NCBI RefSeq assembly: GCF_000878195.1
Contig: NZ_JXST01000034.1
Coordinates: 1-64,000 of the forward strand
Source of the DNA: Mycolicibacterium llatzerense
GTDB lineage: Bacteria > Actinomycetota > Actinomycetes > Mycobacteriales > Mycobacteriaceae
DNA length: 64,000 bases
Reading direction: 5' to 3'
Every line of letters begins with the position of its first letter. Position 1 is the first letter of the stretch. Positions 52,231-61,281 of the stretch are shown piece after piece. Made by a program: the position numbers and the translations under genes. The notes under the pieces are model-generated. The model was not told where the DNA came from. It searched no databases and saw nothing but the letters and a program-made list of their open reading frames with translations.

Positions 52231-52965
52231 TCACAGCCTTCCGACGACGAAAGTCGCGGCCTGATCAGCCATCCCGTTCGATCCGTACGTGATGTGGGCG
52301 AACGACGGCCCGCCGGCCGGTGCCCCGTTGCAGATGGTGTCGTCAGGCACGCACAGTTCGATCGTCTTGGCCACGTACGCGGGCCCGATGGCAATCGGTG
52401 GCGCGCCGATGTCCGCCATGAACTCCGTCGACGGCTTTCCGAAGAGGACAAGTGCCGCAACGTGGTTCGCGACCGAGGGCGGCATCGGCTTGGGCGCGTA
52501 CCAGGCGTACTCCGCCAGATCCGCCGGGATCTCTGTTGGTACCGCGTTCGCGGTCGTGAATCCCGCCACGACCGCGCCCTGGGAGTACCCGCCGAGCACG
52601 ATACGGGTGTTCGGACAGTTCGCGGCGGTGGCCTGGACGTGGTTGGCGGAATCTTTTACTCCGTCGACCACGCTCTGCACGAAGTCCAGGCGGTTCCCGA
52701 AATCGCTGCTGGCGGCGTAGTTGACCGGATACACCGCGACCGACTTGTTCCCCACCTGCGCCTGCAGGGCATCGACGAACGCCCGTCCGGCCATGCCGAC
52801 GCCCGGCGGTTCGCTGGTGCCGCGGGCGAACACCACCTCGACATCGGGACACGGCTCAGCGAACGCCGGCTGTGCCGGTGCGCTCACAAAAGCGGAAGCG
52901 ACGACCGTGGCGGCCCCGGCGAGGCGGGGTAACCGCGTGACTCGGAACAGCTTGATGACATCCAT
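52231..52965 (-). CDS. Secreted cutinase
   Basis: The 244-residue protein has a signal peptide (about 1-33, cleavage near AFA) and the cutinase fold: CPDVEVVFARGTSEPPGVG after the signal, nucleophile elbow GGYSQGA, Asp in VPDDTICNG and His in FAHITYG. Mycobacterial cutinase-like proteins hydrolyse phospholipids, wax or polyester-like esters outside the cell. The ATG at 52965 has GGAG upstream; a longer frame to 53085 has no signal-like start. The neighbouring esterase gene is 11 bp downstream. Confidence 0.9.
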   Translation of the reverse strand: MDVIKLFRVTRLPRLAGAATVVASAFVSAPAQPAFAEPCPDVEVVFARGTSEPPGVGMAGRAFVDALQAQVGNKSVAVYPVNYAASSDFGNRLDFVQSVVDGVKDSANHVQATAANCPNTRIVLGGYSQGAVVAGFTTANAVPTEIPADLAEYAWYAPKPMPPSVANHVAALVLFGKPSTEFMADIGAPPIAIGPAYVAKTIELCVPDDTICNGAPAGGPSFAHITYGSNGMADQAATFVVGRL

Positions 52966-53141
52966 ATCAGCTCCAGCGTCTTGCGCCAGCGAACTGCTAC
53001 CGGCCTTTTCCATGCTGACACACAGCGGGTGGCGGCGATACCCGTCGGCCGCAGGAATCTGCCAAGAATCCGCCAAGGTCGGCACCCCACCATTGCTGTC
53101 AACGGTCGACGCAGGCCGAACCAGCGAAAGGGAGAGACGCC

Positions 53142-53384
53142 ATGATCACCACCAACATCAAGAAGGCCGCGGGTACGGCGCTCCTGTCGGGCGGTCTGAC
53201 CCTGATCGGCTTCGGACTGGCATCGGGCACGGCTCAGGCCTTCAACCCGCAGCCCGAACCTCCGACCAAGCCCAGTGTCTCGGTCCAGACACACATCACC
53301 TCACCGACCTCTATCGGTGGCGTCAACTCCACATCACCCAAGGTGGCGACCGGCGGTGTCCGCGGCTGCGACGGTTCGGTGTAG
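53142..53384 (+). CDS. Small secreted Pro/Ser/Thr-rich protein
   Basis: The 80-residue protein has a clean signal peptide (basic NIKK, hydrophobic to about 29, cleavage after AQA). The 47-residue mature part is rich in Pro, Ser and Thr with a single Cys near the end (GGVRGCDGSV). GGGAGAG precedes the ATG. I recognise no family; such short exported proteins are common in mycobacteria. It is divergent from the cutinase gene. Confidence 0.7.
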   Translation: MITTNIKKAAGTALLSGGLTLIGFGLASGTAQAFNPQPEPPTKPSVSVQTHITSPTSIGGVNSTSPKVATGGVRGCDGSV

Positions 53385-53401
53385 CGCAGGACCAGTGGAG
53401 G

Positions 53402-53863
53402 TCAGGCGACGGTCAGCGTGTCCCCGGCTAGTGTCACCGTCTTCGGGGCCAGTGGCTGATCCGCCGGACCCTGGACGACCGAGCCGTCGACGGCACTGAA
53501 TTTGCTTCCGTGACAAGGACAGTCGATGGTGCCGTCGGCGACCTTCGACACCGTGCACTGCTTGTGCGTGCAGATCGCGGTGAACGCCTTGAATTCACCC
53601 GCCTTCGGCTGAGTGACAACGACTTTGGCCTCCTTGAGGACCGCGCCGCCGCCGACCGGCACGTCAGCCGCCTTCACCGAGTTCGATGCCGCCGCAGTGG
53701 TTTCACCACCCGAGGACGGGCCGGCCGAGGTACCTGACTCTTTACCACCGCAGGCCGCAAGCACCACCCCCGCGCCGACGGCGCCGGCGCCGAGGAGAAC
53801 TCCACGACGGCTCGCCACGGCGGGACGTCGGTGAAGTCCGTCAGAGTTCTCGATCTCGGCCAT
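53402..53863 (-). CDS. Exported Rieske [2Fe-2S] lipoprotein
   Basis: The 153-residue protein has a Tat-like leader with SRRGVLLGAGAVG and a lipobox LAAC, then a Gly/Ser/Thr linker (about 40-62) and a Rieske domain. The cluster ligands are CTHKQC and CPCHGS (about 98-123). It should sit on the outer face of the membrane and carry electrons at high potential. No bc1 partner is adjacent. A cysteine-containing exported protein is encoded six bases upstream in the same operon. Confidence 0.87.
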   Translation of the reverse strand: MAEIENSDGLHRRPAVASRRGVLLGAGAVGAGVVLAACGGKESGTSAGPSSGGETTAAASNSVKAADVPVGGGAVLKEAKVVVTQPKAGEFKAFTAICTHKQCTVSKVADGTIDCPCHGSKFSAVDGSVVQGPADQPLAPKTVTLAGDTLTVA

Positions 53864-53869
53864 GAGCCG

Positions 53870-54187
53870 CTACCGGTGGCCGCCGCCTCCGGCGTTGTAT
53901 CCGGGCGACGCCACTTCGCCTTCAGTGAGCTCGAAGGGCGGCGTGAACAAGCTGGGATCGTCGAGCGACGATTCCGGCGCACTGAAGGGGCCTTGTGCCG
54001 CTTCCGGCGCCGCGGGGCCATCCGCTGGGGGCACGCAGGTGCCTTCGGACGCGACCAAGCCGTCCGAGCATGTGAGCTCGTCGGCATGCGCGATCGGCAT
54101 GCTGATCAAGCCAGCCACCGCCGACGCGACGCCAAAGGTTGCCGCCCCCACTGACATGCGAGCCAAAAGCGACGTTGTTGCGCTCAT
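53870..54187 (-). CDS. Small exported protein with a Cys pair
   Basis: The 105-residue protein has a signal peptide (about 1-36, cleavage after AHA), followed by DELTCSDGLVASEGTCVPP. The two cysteines 11 residues apart may form a disulfide. A Pro/Ala/Gly-rich tail follows. I recognise no domain. The ATG at 54187 follows GGAAAGTGGG. Its stop lies six bases before the Rieske gene start, so the two are surely co-transcribed and may work together. Confidence 0.68.
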   Translation of the reverse strand: MSATTSLLARMSVGAATFGVASAVAGLISMPIAHADELTCSDGLVASEGTCVPPADGPAAPEAAQGPFSAPESSLDDPSLFTPPFELTEGEVASPGYNAGGGGHR

Positions 54188-54293
54188 TGCACACCCACTT
54201 TCCGGTGCTAGCTGGTCCGGTGAAAGTAGCACCATAGCGCCCGCGGTGATGGGTCGTTTCAGCACTTGAGTCAATTGCGTTTACATACTGTTT

Positions 54294-55703
54294 TCACGCC
54301 AGGCCATAGGCGCTCTCCAAGGTGGCCAATGCCTCACCGGTCTTGATGGCGAGCTTCTGCATGTGCGGCATGGAGTCGCGGCAGCCGGTGAAGCCGAAAT
54401 TCAAAGTGCCCGAGTAGCTTTGGCACGTGATGTTCAGGCCGACACCGTGGACGGGAATCGACACCGGGAACGTGGACACCAGCTCATTGCCTCGGAAGTA
54501 CAGCGGGTAGTCCGGGCCGGGCACATTCGACAGGATGACGTTGTAGGACGCCGGGGCCACCTTCGGTGCGCCCACCGTGGCCGCACCTGTCTGCACGAGG
54601 AACGGTGCCATCAGTGCGGCGGTGTACGCGAGGATCGCGTTGCTGGTCATGCCCGACAACTGATCTTTGGCGGCCTGGGTGGACGCGCTGATCGCTTCGA
54701 TGCGCTCGCGGGCGTCGGCGATGTCGGTACCGAGCGTCGCGAGGATGGCGCCAACGGCATTACCGCCGCCGGGATCGTCTTTCGGCCGAATGTTGACCGG
54801 CAGCATGGCAATCAGCGACTTCTCGGGCAGGGCGTCGAGTCCCAGGAGGTAGTCACGAAGTCCGCCGCCGCAGATGGCGAGCGCCACGTCATTGAGTGTT
54901 GCGCCGGCGGCGGCGGCAACGGCGCGCAAGCGCGCGATGTCGTACTGCTGCGTGGCGAACCGGCGGCTTCGACCGATCCGACCGTTGAAGATGGTGTGCG
55001 GCGCCTGGCCGGGCCCGACGAGCGGATTGCTCTTGCTGACCGCGGTCACTGCCAGCTTGGCAAACGCGGCAGGCAGATCGATGATGGTCGACAACTCCGA
55101 GGTGACGGACCGCAGTAGCCCGCCGAGGTCGGGGATGAGGCCGCTGTCCTTCTCGTCTTTCTTCTGTTCCCGCTTGGGCACCGGGTTCCGGAAGAACAAC
55201 GGGGTGTCGGCATCGGCCGGGTCGGTCGACATCGCCCGGATGAGCGTCTTCATCGCGGTGTAGCCGTCGACGAGCGAGTGGTGCATCTTCACGTACAACG
55301 CGACGTTGCCGTCGTCCAGGCCCTCGATGATGTGCAGTTCCCATGGCGGCCGGGTCAGGTCCAACTGGCGGGCATGCAAGCGGGAGATCAGGATTCCCAA
55401 CTCGCGCTGATCGCCCGGACGTGGCAACGCAGAGCGCCGGACGTGATACATGACGTCGAACTTGGTGTCCTCGACCCACCGCTGCAGCGGATTGAGCAGG
55501 AACCACGGCGTCTGCAGCTTCATGTTCCACGGGGGTTCGATCTCGTTCGACCCGTAGATTTCGTCGCGCAGCTGATCCAGAATGTCGCCCGCGTCGCCCG
55601 ATGTCGGGCGGAACTGCATCAGTCCCGCGACATGCATCATCGTCTCGGGCGATTCGGCCGCCAGGAACATCGAATCGAGCGGGGACAGTCGTTTGCCGGT
55701 CAC
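54294..55703 (-). CDS. WS/DGAT wax ester synthase/diacylglycerol acyltransferase
   Basis: The 469-residue protein matches the mycobacterial Tgs family. The N-terminus LSPLDSMFLAAESPETMMHVAGLMQF and the catalytic HHSLVDG (141-147) are intact. Conserved blocks near the end include NVPGPDYPLYFRGNELVSTFPVSIPVHGVGLNITCQSYSGTLNFGF. It would join acyl-CoA to diacylglycerol or long alcohols to make storage lipid. The start is the GTG at 55703, just after a leaderless -10. Frames further upstream are noise. Confidence 0.92.
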   Translation of the reverse strand: MTGKRLSPLDSMFLAAESPETMMHVAGLMQFRPTSGDAGDILDQLRDEIYGSNEIEPPWNMKLQTPWFLLNPLQRWVEDTKFDVMYHVRRSALPRPGDQRELGILISRLHARQLDLTRPPWELHIIEGLDDGNVALYVKMHHSLVDGYTAMKTLIRAMSTDPADADTPLFFRNPVPKREQKKDEKDSGLIPDLGGLLRSVTSELSTIIDLPAAFAKLAVTAVSKSNPLVGPGQAPHTIFNGRIGRSRRFATQQYDIARLRAVAAAAGATLNDVALAICGGGLRDYLLGLDALPEKSLIAMLPVNIRPKDDPGGGNAVGAILATLGTDIADARERIEAISASTQAAKDQLSGMTSNAILAYTAALMAPFLVQTGAATVGAPKVAPASYNVILSNVPGPDYPLYFRGNELVSTFPVSIPVHGVGLNITCQSYSGTLNFGFTGCRDSMPHMQKLAIKTGEALATLESAYGLA

Positions 55704-55710
55704 TCCGGTG

Positions 55711-55716
55711 AACTTA
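55711..55716 (-). promoter_or_regulatory. Leaderless -10 hexamer for the WS/DGAT gene
   Basis: On the minus strand TAAGTT (TANNNT) ends seven bases before the GTG at 55703. It decides the start of this gene. Confidence 0.5.
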
Positions 55717-55765
55717 CTGACCGCATGCGACTTCGACCGCGAAACGGGTGAACATCGTCGCGCGT

Positions 55766-57295
55766 CTACTGATCTGCTGTCATCAACTCGGCGATCGCGG
55801 TCCGATCGGCCAGCGACGGTACGCCCCAACCTCTTTCGTACCCATAGACTTCGCGCAATGGGGTCTTCGACCCGACGCCCTCGAGTATGTCCAGGTCGTC
55901 GGTCGAGATCAGGCCCGGATGCTCGACACCACAGGCCTCCGATACCTTCAGCAGATCTCGGCGCAGTGTCATGAGGTAGTTCGCTGCTCGCTCCGATTTC
56001 AAGGTGGGGTCGAGTCCCCTTGCCAGCCAGGCATTTTGGGTGGCGATTCCCGTCGGGCAGGAATCGGTGTGGCATTTCTGGGATTGGATGCAGCCGATCG
56101 AGAGCATGATCTCCCGACCGACATTGACCATGTCGGCACCGAGCGCAAAGGCGACAACGGCGTTGTCGGGCAACCCGAGCTTGCCCGATCCGATGAATGT
56201 CACGCGGTCGCTGATCCCTGCCGCGGCAAAGCGTTTGTACACCTCGGAAAACCCGATCCGGAACGGGTAGGCCACCGACTCACTGAAGATCAGCGGCGCG
56301 GCGCCGGTGCCGCCCTCGCCCCCGTCCACCGTGACGAAATCGACCCCACGTTGACCGTCGGCCATGTGCTCCACCAGCTCGTCCCAGAAGTCCATGTTGC
56401 CGACCGCGGACTTGATGCCGACCGGCAATCCCGTTTCTGATGCGACGAATTCGACCCAGTCGAGCATGCTGTCGATGTCATGGAATTCGGTGTGCCGGGA
56501 CGGACTCTTGCAATCGACACCTACCGGGATGCCACGGATGGTCGCGATCTCGGCGGTGACTTTCGCGCCCGGGAGCATGCCGCCGAGGCCCGGCTTTGCG
56601 CCCTGACTCAGCTTGATCTCGATGGCCTTGACCGGACCGGAGTGGACCACATCTTTCAGCTTGTTGATGTCGAAACGACCATGCTCATCGCGGCACCCGA
56701 AGTAGGCGGTGCCGATCTGGACGATGAGGTCGCCGCCGTTGCGGTGATAGGGCGACAGTCCTCCTTCGCCGGTGTTGTGCATCGAACCGGCAATCGCCGC
56801 GCCCTTGTTGATCGCTTCGATGGCCTTCGCCGACATCGAGCCGAAGCTCATCGCCGACACGTTCACCACTGATTGCGGCCGAAAGGCCTTGGCGCGACCA
56901 CGTGGTCCGCCCAGGATCTTCGCCGACGGGACAGGGCTACCGGGCCGGTCTGACGAATGTGAGACCGCGGCGAACGTCCGGTGTTTGATGATCGGGTAGC
57001 CGGGTGTGTACTCCACATTGTTGTCGGTGCCGAAGCCGTAATAGTTGTTCTGCATCTTCGACGACGCGTAGATCCAGCGCCGCTGGTTGCGGCTGAACGG
57101 GCGCTCCTCGTCGTTGCTCGTCACGATGTACTGGCGGAGCTCAGGGCCCATCTCCTCGAGCAGGTATCGGAGGTGCCCGAGCACCGGATAGTTGCGCAGG
57201 AGGGCGTGAGGCTTCTGGGTGAGGTCGTAGACAGCAAGCGCAGCCACACCGACGACGGGCGCTGCGGGCAGAATGCTCTTCCACTTCATCGGCAT
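55766..57295 (-). CDS. Membrane-anchored GltB-like FMN protein
   Basis: The 509-residue protein has one N-terminal membrane helix (about 7-24) and then the FMN/iron-sulfur central domain of glutamate synthase. Key blocks are VNVSAMSFGSMSAKAIEAINKGA, SQGAKPGLGGMLPG, FVTVDGGEGGTGAAPLIF and a Cys-rich site IGCIQSQKCHTDSCPTGIATQ (about 415-435). No glutaminase domain is attached. These FMN-binding glutamate synthase family proteins are of uncertain function and may be lipid- or membrane-linked oxidoreductases. Starts at 57295 and 57289 are both possible. Confidence 0.85.
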   Translation of the reverse strand: MPMKWKSILPAAPVVGVAALAVYDLTQKPHALLRNYPVLGHLRYLLEEMGPELRQYIVTSNDEERPFSRNQRRWIYASSKMQNNYYGFGTDNNVEYTPGYPIIKHRTFAAVSHSSDRPGSPVPSAKILGGPRGRAKAFRPQSVVNVSAMSFGSMSAKAIEAINKGAAIAGSMHNTGEGGLSPYHRNGGDLIVQIGTAYFGCRDEHGRFDINKLKDVVHSGPVKAIEIKLSQGAKPGLGGMLPGAKVTAEIATIRGIPVGVDCKSPSRHTEFHDIDSMLDWVEFVASETGLPVGIKSAVGNMDFWDELVEHMADGQRGVDFVTVDGGEGGTGAAPLIFSESVAYPFRIGFSEVYKRFAAAGISDRVTFIGSGKLGLPDNAVVAFALGADMVNVGREIMLSIGCIQSQKCHTDSCPTGIATQNAWLARGLDPTLKSERAANYLMTLRRDLLKVSEACGVEHPGLISTDDLDILEGVGSKTPLREVYGYERGWGVPSLADRTAIAELMTADQ

Positions 57296-57407
57296 AGCTA
57301 ATAACAGATACACCCCGTACCGGTGGAGAACTGGCAAACATCAGGGCAGTAATTCGTGAACTCCGATTCGGACGCCTGCCGATGGATTTCACCGCACCCA
57401 CGGGGCC

Positions 57408-58013
57408 TCACCGTGCGAACACGCCACCCTCTACGAGGATCGTGGTCCCGACGGCAATGAGCACGACCGGCAGGATGACGTGACCCCACCTGGAGAATGT
57501 GCGCGCGACGATCGGGTGGGAAGCGAGATATCCGCCGGCGGCACACCACACTCCGACCCCGATCAGGAACACCGTGACGTACAACGCGACCGTGCCGGCA
57601 GTGGCGACCGCGAACATCGGCACGTAGACACCGACGTTGTCGCCGCCGTTGGCGAAGGTCACGCCGGCGACCTGCCAGATTCCCGGCGCCGATGACGCCG
57701 CCCCACCTTCGGTTTCCGACGGTTCGGTGCCCCGGCTCTGCCAGGCATCCCATGCGGCCTTGAGCCCCAACATGATTGGTAGCAGCCCGAGGTAGGGCAG
57801 GACGGCGGTCGGCAGCAGCGCGGCACCGGCAAGGGCTGCGCATATCGAGACCACCACGATGGCGGTGAAGCCGAGGTACTGGCCGGCAATCACCCGCATC
57901 GCCGCGCTTCGATGACCACGCGCTTGGCCGAAGAACACCGCGAGCACCACGAGGTCATCGACGTTGGTGGCGGCGAACGTGGCGACCGCCTGGGCGATTG
58001 TCGCCAGGCTCAT
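57408..58013 (-). CDS. CadD-family membrane protein (cadmium resistance type)
   Basis: The 201-residue protein has five or six membrane helices and matches the CadD family: TFAATNVDDLVVLAVFFGQ (about 12-30) and GVTFANGGDNVGVYVPMFA (about 117-135), each with the paired Asp motif. Family members give cadmium resistance or move other cations. The middle loop (SRGTEPSETEGGA) is hydrophilic. It has no metal regulator nearby, so its substrate is uncertain. Confidence 0.85.
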   Translation of the reverse strand: MSLATIAQAVATFAATNVDDLVVLAVFFGQARGHRSAAMRVIAGQYLGFTAIVVVSICAALAGAALLPTAVLPYLGLLPIMLGLKAAWDAWQSRGTEPSETEGGAASSAPGIWQVAGVTFANGGDNVGVYVPMFAVATAGTVALYVTVFLIGVGVWCAAGGYLASHPIVARTFSRWGHVILPVVLIAVGTTILVEGGVFAR

Positions 58014-58134
58014 CTCGTCGCGTTCCTCGGCCTGGCGCTCATCGTTGTGGACATTACGTGACGCCGCTCGAGGCGAACCGCAGAGTTCGCCTCGCGGCTA
58101 CCTGGTCGATGCCGGCTCATGACACAGTGCCCGC

Positions 58135-58608
58135 GTGACCGTCGAGTCGCCGAGCGGGCTGCAACGTGCCGTCGACCGATTCCACCGAGCCTGCGAACTG
58201 GTCGTCAGTCGCTTGCCCTTCGGCCTCAAATCGATTGTAGCTCCGACGTTTCTGGGTTTCGCACTGATCAATGGCTGCACATTCGCGGTCGATCTGCTGT
58301 TGCTCACCGGACTGCGCGACGGGTTGGGCCTGCCGCTGGCGGTGGCGGTTACGGGGTCGTACGTGTGCGCGTTCGGGCTCAGCTACGTCCTGAACCGGAC
58401 CTTCAACTTCAGCTCGCACAGCGCGGTCGGCCCGCAGCTCGCCGTATACGTCGTCGTGGTCGCGGTGAACTATCTGGCGTTCATCCTCGGTGTCTCGACG
58501 GGATTGTCGGCCCTGGGCGTCGAGTACCACGTCGCCCGGATCGTCGCCGGCAGCTGCGAGGCGGTCTACATGTACGCGGCGATGCGCTGGGTCGTGTTCC
58601 GGCACTGA
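58135..58608 (+). CDS. GtrA family membrane protein
   Basis: The 157-residue protein has four membrane helices (about 36-58, 66-88, 96-116 and 130-150) and the GtrA family pattern FALINGCTFAVDLLLL, SYVLNRTFNFSS and MRWVVFRH at the end. GtrA proteins are thought to flip polyprenyl-linked sugars across the membrane. The start is GTG at 58135. No glycosyltransferase gene lies beside it. The 288-bp gap after it contains nothing I can name. Confidence 0.88.
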   Translation: MTVESPSGLQRAVDRFHRACELVVSRLPFGLKSIVAPTFLGFALINGCTFAVDLLLLTGLRDGLGLPLAVAVTGSYVCAFGLSYVLNRTFNFSSHSAVGPQLAVYVVVVAVNYLAFILGVSTGLSALGVEYHVARIVAGSCEAVYMYAAMRWVVFRH

Positions 58609-58896
58609 CCAGGCGCGCCACGTGGCGGTGACCTGCGTCTCATGACAAGCGCAGATGCTGCAAGGGTGTTAATTTCGCCGGGTCAATGTTGTACGGAGGC
58701 AACAAACGGGGGTAGTCGGGGACGGCAGGGCATCTCATACGCGTCGGCGAGAATCTTCCGCTCAATGCCGCCATCACCGTCGCTGACCTTCAGCGAAATT
58801 CCTGAGTACGTCACCACAGCGGCATCGTCGCTCGAGTAGTGACGCTCCGCGGATCCATCACAATCCCTCTCCTCGCGTACAGATTGGAGCTGCCCC

Positions 58897-60039
58897 ATGG
58901 CCGGTTTGAACCGCTGCAGCGCAATAGGTTTCGTGGTCGCGCTATGCGCGTCGGTCAGTGTGCACCCGTCCGCGGCCGCATCGAGCAAAACCACTGAGGA
59001 TGTCGCCTTCTACCTGCAGGGCACCTGCCTGTGCGACGTGACGCCGACCGCGCAGGAAGCCCTCGGACTGGCCGGCGGATACCTGAAATCCACCGGTGCC
59101 ATCACTGGCATCGGGTATCCCGCCGGATTGCTGTTCGGAGCGGACGCCGTCATCGGCTCCGCCAAGGTGGACGCCACCCTCTCCACGGTTCCCAAGGGCT
59201 CCGCCGTCACGCTCGCCGGAGTCAGCCAAGGCGCCATCGTGCTGAACTACGTGAAACTTGCGCGCTCACTGCTGGATTCGCTGGGACGGCGTGCTCCGGA
59301 CAACCTGCAATTCGTGACCTTCGGCGACCCGCAGAACAGCACCGGCGGCATCACCACCAAGAATCCGGCACTGCAGCTGTTCGCGCCGAACGTGCCTTTG
59401 GCATCCCGCTACCCCACCACCGAAATCGTCCGCGAGTACGACGGTTTCTCGGACTGGCCCGACAAGCCAACGCGCCTGGCCGTCCTGAACGCGGTGATGG
59501 GTATCGGATACGTGCACCCCGACTACGGGTCACCCGCCAACCCGATGACACCAGGCACCCTCGCGACGGTTCGTACCAACGCCACGGGCGGCACCACGAC
59601 GCATTACGTCGTGCGCACCGCCGGACTGCCACTCACTCAACCGCTGCGCGACATGGGACTGAACACGTCCCTCATCGACGCCTTGCTCCGACCACAGATC
59701 GACGGCGCCTACACGCGCCGCCCACAGATCGCGCCACGCGATGCCACTACCCCGCCACAACGGAAGGCACCCGACCTTCGGCCGCCGGTGATCGTCGCGC
59801 TGGCGTCAAAGGCACTGGGTAAGCCAACCCAGGCGCCACGTCAGAGCACTGAAACGTCGACCGCCAAGGACGCAACTACGGTGCCGACGGCGAAACCAGT
59901 TGGCGGTGCCAAAGAGTCCGGCAGCGCCAAAGAGTCTGCCGGCGCCAAAGAATCCGGCAGCGCCAAAGAAGGCAAAGAGAAGGCACCGAAGCCTCAGCGG
60001 GGGTTCGGTTTTCAGAAATCTCGCCGCGGCGGGGAATAG
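58897..60039 (+). CDS. Secreted PE-PPE-domain hydrolase
   Basis: The 380-residue protein has a signal peptide (cleavage near residue 28) and a PE-PPE domain (about 35-250), a serine alpha/beta hydrolase fold of mycobacteria. The nucleophile sits in LAGVSQGAIV (Ser about 110), with FVTFGDPQN downstream. It lacks a PE or PPE leader, so Sec export replaces type VII. A disordered, Lys-rich C-tail includes the repeat at 59908-59979. The next gene follows 14 bases later with a strong ribosome site, so they form an operon. Confidence 0.85.
   Translation: MAGLNRCSAIGFVVALCASVSVHPSAAASSKTTEDVAFYLQGTCLCDVTPTAQEALGLAGGYLKSTGAITGIGYPAGLLFGADAVIGSAKVDATLSTVPKGSAVTLAGVSQGAIVLNYVKLARSLLDSLGRRAPDNLQFVTFGDPQNSTGGITTKNPALQLFAPNVPLASRYPTTEIVREYDGFSDWPDKPTRLAVLNAVMGIGYVHPDYGSPANPMTPGTLATVRTNATGGTTTHYVVRTAGLPLTQPLRDMGLNTSLIDALLRPQIDGAYTRRPQIAPRDATTPPQRKAPDLRPPVIVALASKALGKPTQAPRQSTETSTAKDATTVPTAKPVGGAKESGSAKESAGAKESGSAKEGKEKAPKPQRGFGFQKSRRGGE
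59908..59979 (+). repeat. 18-bp tandem repeat (four units)
   Basis: Four units of 18 bp, each beginning GCCAAAGA, code for AKESGS-like steps in the C-tail of the PE-PPE protein. The last unit is degenerate. Such short coding repeats can change in copy number. Confidence 0.7.
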
Positions 60040-60053
60040 AGGAGGTTATTCGT

Positions 60054-61220
60054 ATGGGGGTCAAGTCCCAGGTAACGACGGTGTCGGTGCTGTGCTCGGC
60101 TGTCGTCGTGGTCGCCACTGTCGCTCCCGTTGTCCCGCCTGCGCACGCGACACCGGTGCGCAGCGCCGAGTACCGGTACGCACTCACGGCCGCAGCGTTC
60201 GATGCCGCTTTCAATCCGATTCAGTACCTCGGCAACGTCGGAGGTGCCGCCCAAGCCGTCGCGACCGACGTAATCTATTGGCAGACACCGGACTTCCCTT
60301 TGCTGGTGCTGAGTGCGCAAGTTGATCCCAGCACCGGCAAATACGAGGCCGTGCAGAAGGTCACGTCGACCGCGACCCACCTGCAGAATCTGGTCGGCGC
60401 GGTCACGGCATTTCCCGGCGCCTCGTCGTCGCCGCAGGTTCAGCAGTTGGTCGGTGGGATCGGGGCGGTAGGTTCGGCTGCCGCGAGTGCGACGCAGACC
60501 GTCACTGCTACCCTCGCGCCCCACCTCGCACCACTGACCCCGGTGATTTATGTGGTCCGGGTGGCGCAGGCAGCAGTCGGCGTTTATTACGCCGTTGCCA
60601 CTCTGTCGACCACAGGCCTGGGCACGGTACTCAGCGGGCAGAACCCGCTGACGGCGGTCGGAAACGTCGTGTCATCGGTCCAGACGTTGGCGAACGTCCT
60701 CGCGCACGCTCCGCGGCCGGCCTCTTCGAGCGCAACAGCGACCGCCGCCACGTCAACCTCTGCCGCGTCGCAGGCCGCCACGAAGACGATCGCTGCCGCC
60801 GTCACTCCTGCCCTGACCGGTGTGAAAACCTCCACGGCCGCGCCGCGAAAGGCTGCCGACGATGGTGATCAGCCGCAATCGGGAACGCAGGCCGACGTCT
60901 CGAGCAAGCACGCTTCGAATGGACCAAAATCCACAGAGAAGCACGAAGATTCGCCGGTCTCGGATCGCAAATCCGCGGTCAAGCGAGGTGCCGACACCGG
61001 CACGGCACCGAAATCGACTGCCGCACCGACCAAGCCGAAGGCGTCCGCAGCGGACAAGGCGACGGATGCCACCGACGCGCAGGCCGCCCCGGCGAGCGCG
61101 GCCGCCACAAAGGCCAAGCGCACGGCGAAGAGCGATGACCACACCAGTCGCGACGGCGCGGCCGGCCATGACGGATCGACCCCCAAGGCGAAGGGTGACA
61201 GCGGAAGTCATCAGCACTGA
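60054..61220 (+). CDS. Secreted Ala/Lys-rich protein, PE-PPE partner
   Basis: The 388-residue protein has a signal peptide (cleavage after AHA, about 32), an Ala/Val-rich helical region (about 35-225) and a long disordered tail rich in Ala, Lys, Ser, Thr and Asp (about 225-388) that ends in HQH. I recognise no domain; mycobacteria have similar hypothetical exported proteins. The strong AGGAGG just before the ATG and the 14-base spacing show it is co-expressed with the PE-PPE protein. Confidence 0.72.
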   Translation: MGVKSQVTTVSVLCSAVVVVATVAPVVPPAHATPVRSAEYRYALTAAAFDAAFNPIQYLGNVGGAAQAVATDVIYWQTPDFPLLVLSAQVDPSTGKYEAVQKVTSTATHLQNLVGAVTAFPGASSSPQVQQLVGGIGAVGSAAASATQTVTATLAPHLAPLTPVIYVVRVAQAAVGVYYAVATLSTTGLGTVLSGQNPLTAVGNVVSSVQTLANVLAHAPRPASSSATATAATSTSAASQAATKTIAAAVTPALTGVKTSTAAPRKAADDGDQPQSGTQADVSSKHASNGPKSTEKHEDSPVSDRKSAVKRGADTGTAPKSTAAPTKPKASAADKATDATDAQAAPASAAATKAKRTAKSDDHTSRDGAAGHDGSTPKAKGDSGSHQH

Positions 61221-61281
61221 CGTACGGTCCGTGCGCTAGAACTGAGGCACGTGACCGCAGCGACGAAAGAGGTTCCCCGCC

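Noticed and set aside
58609..58896. Small gene in the 288-bp gap before the PE-PPE gene
   Set aside because: Short frames on both strands lack ribosome sites, signal-like starts or recognisable sequence.
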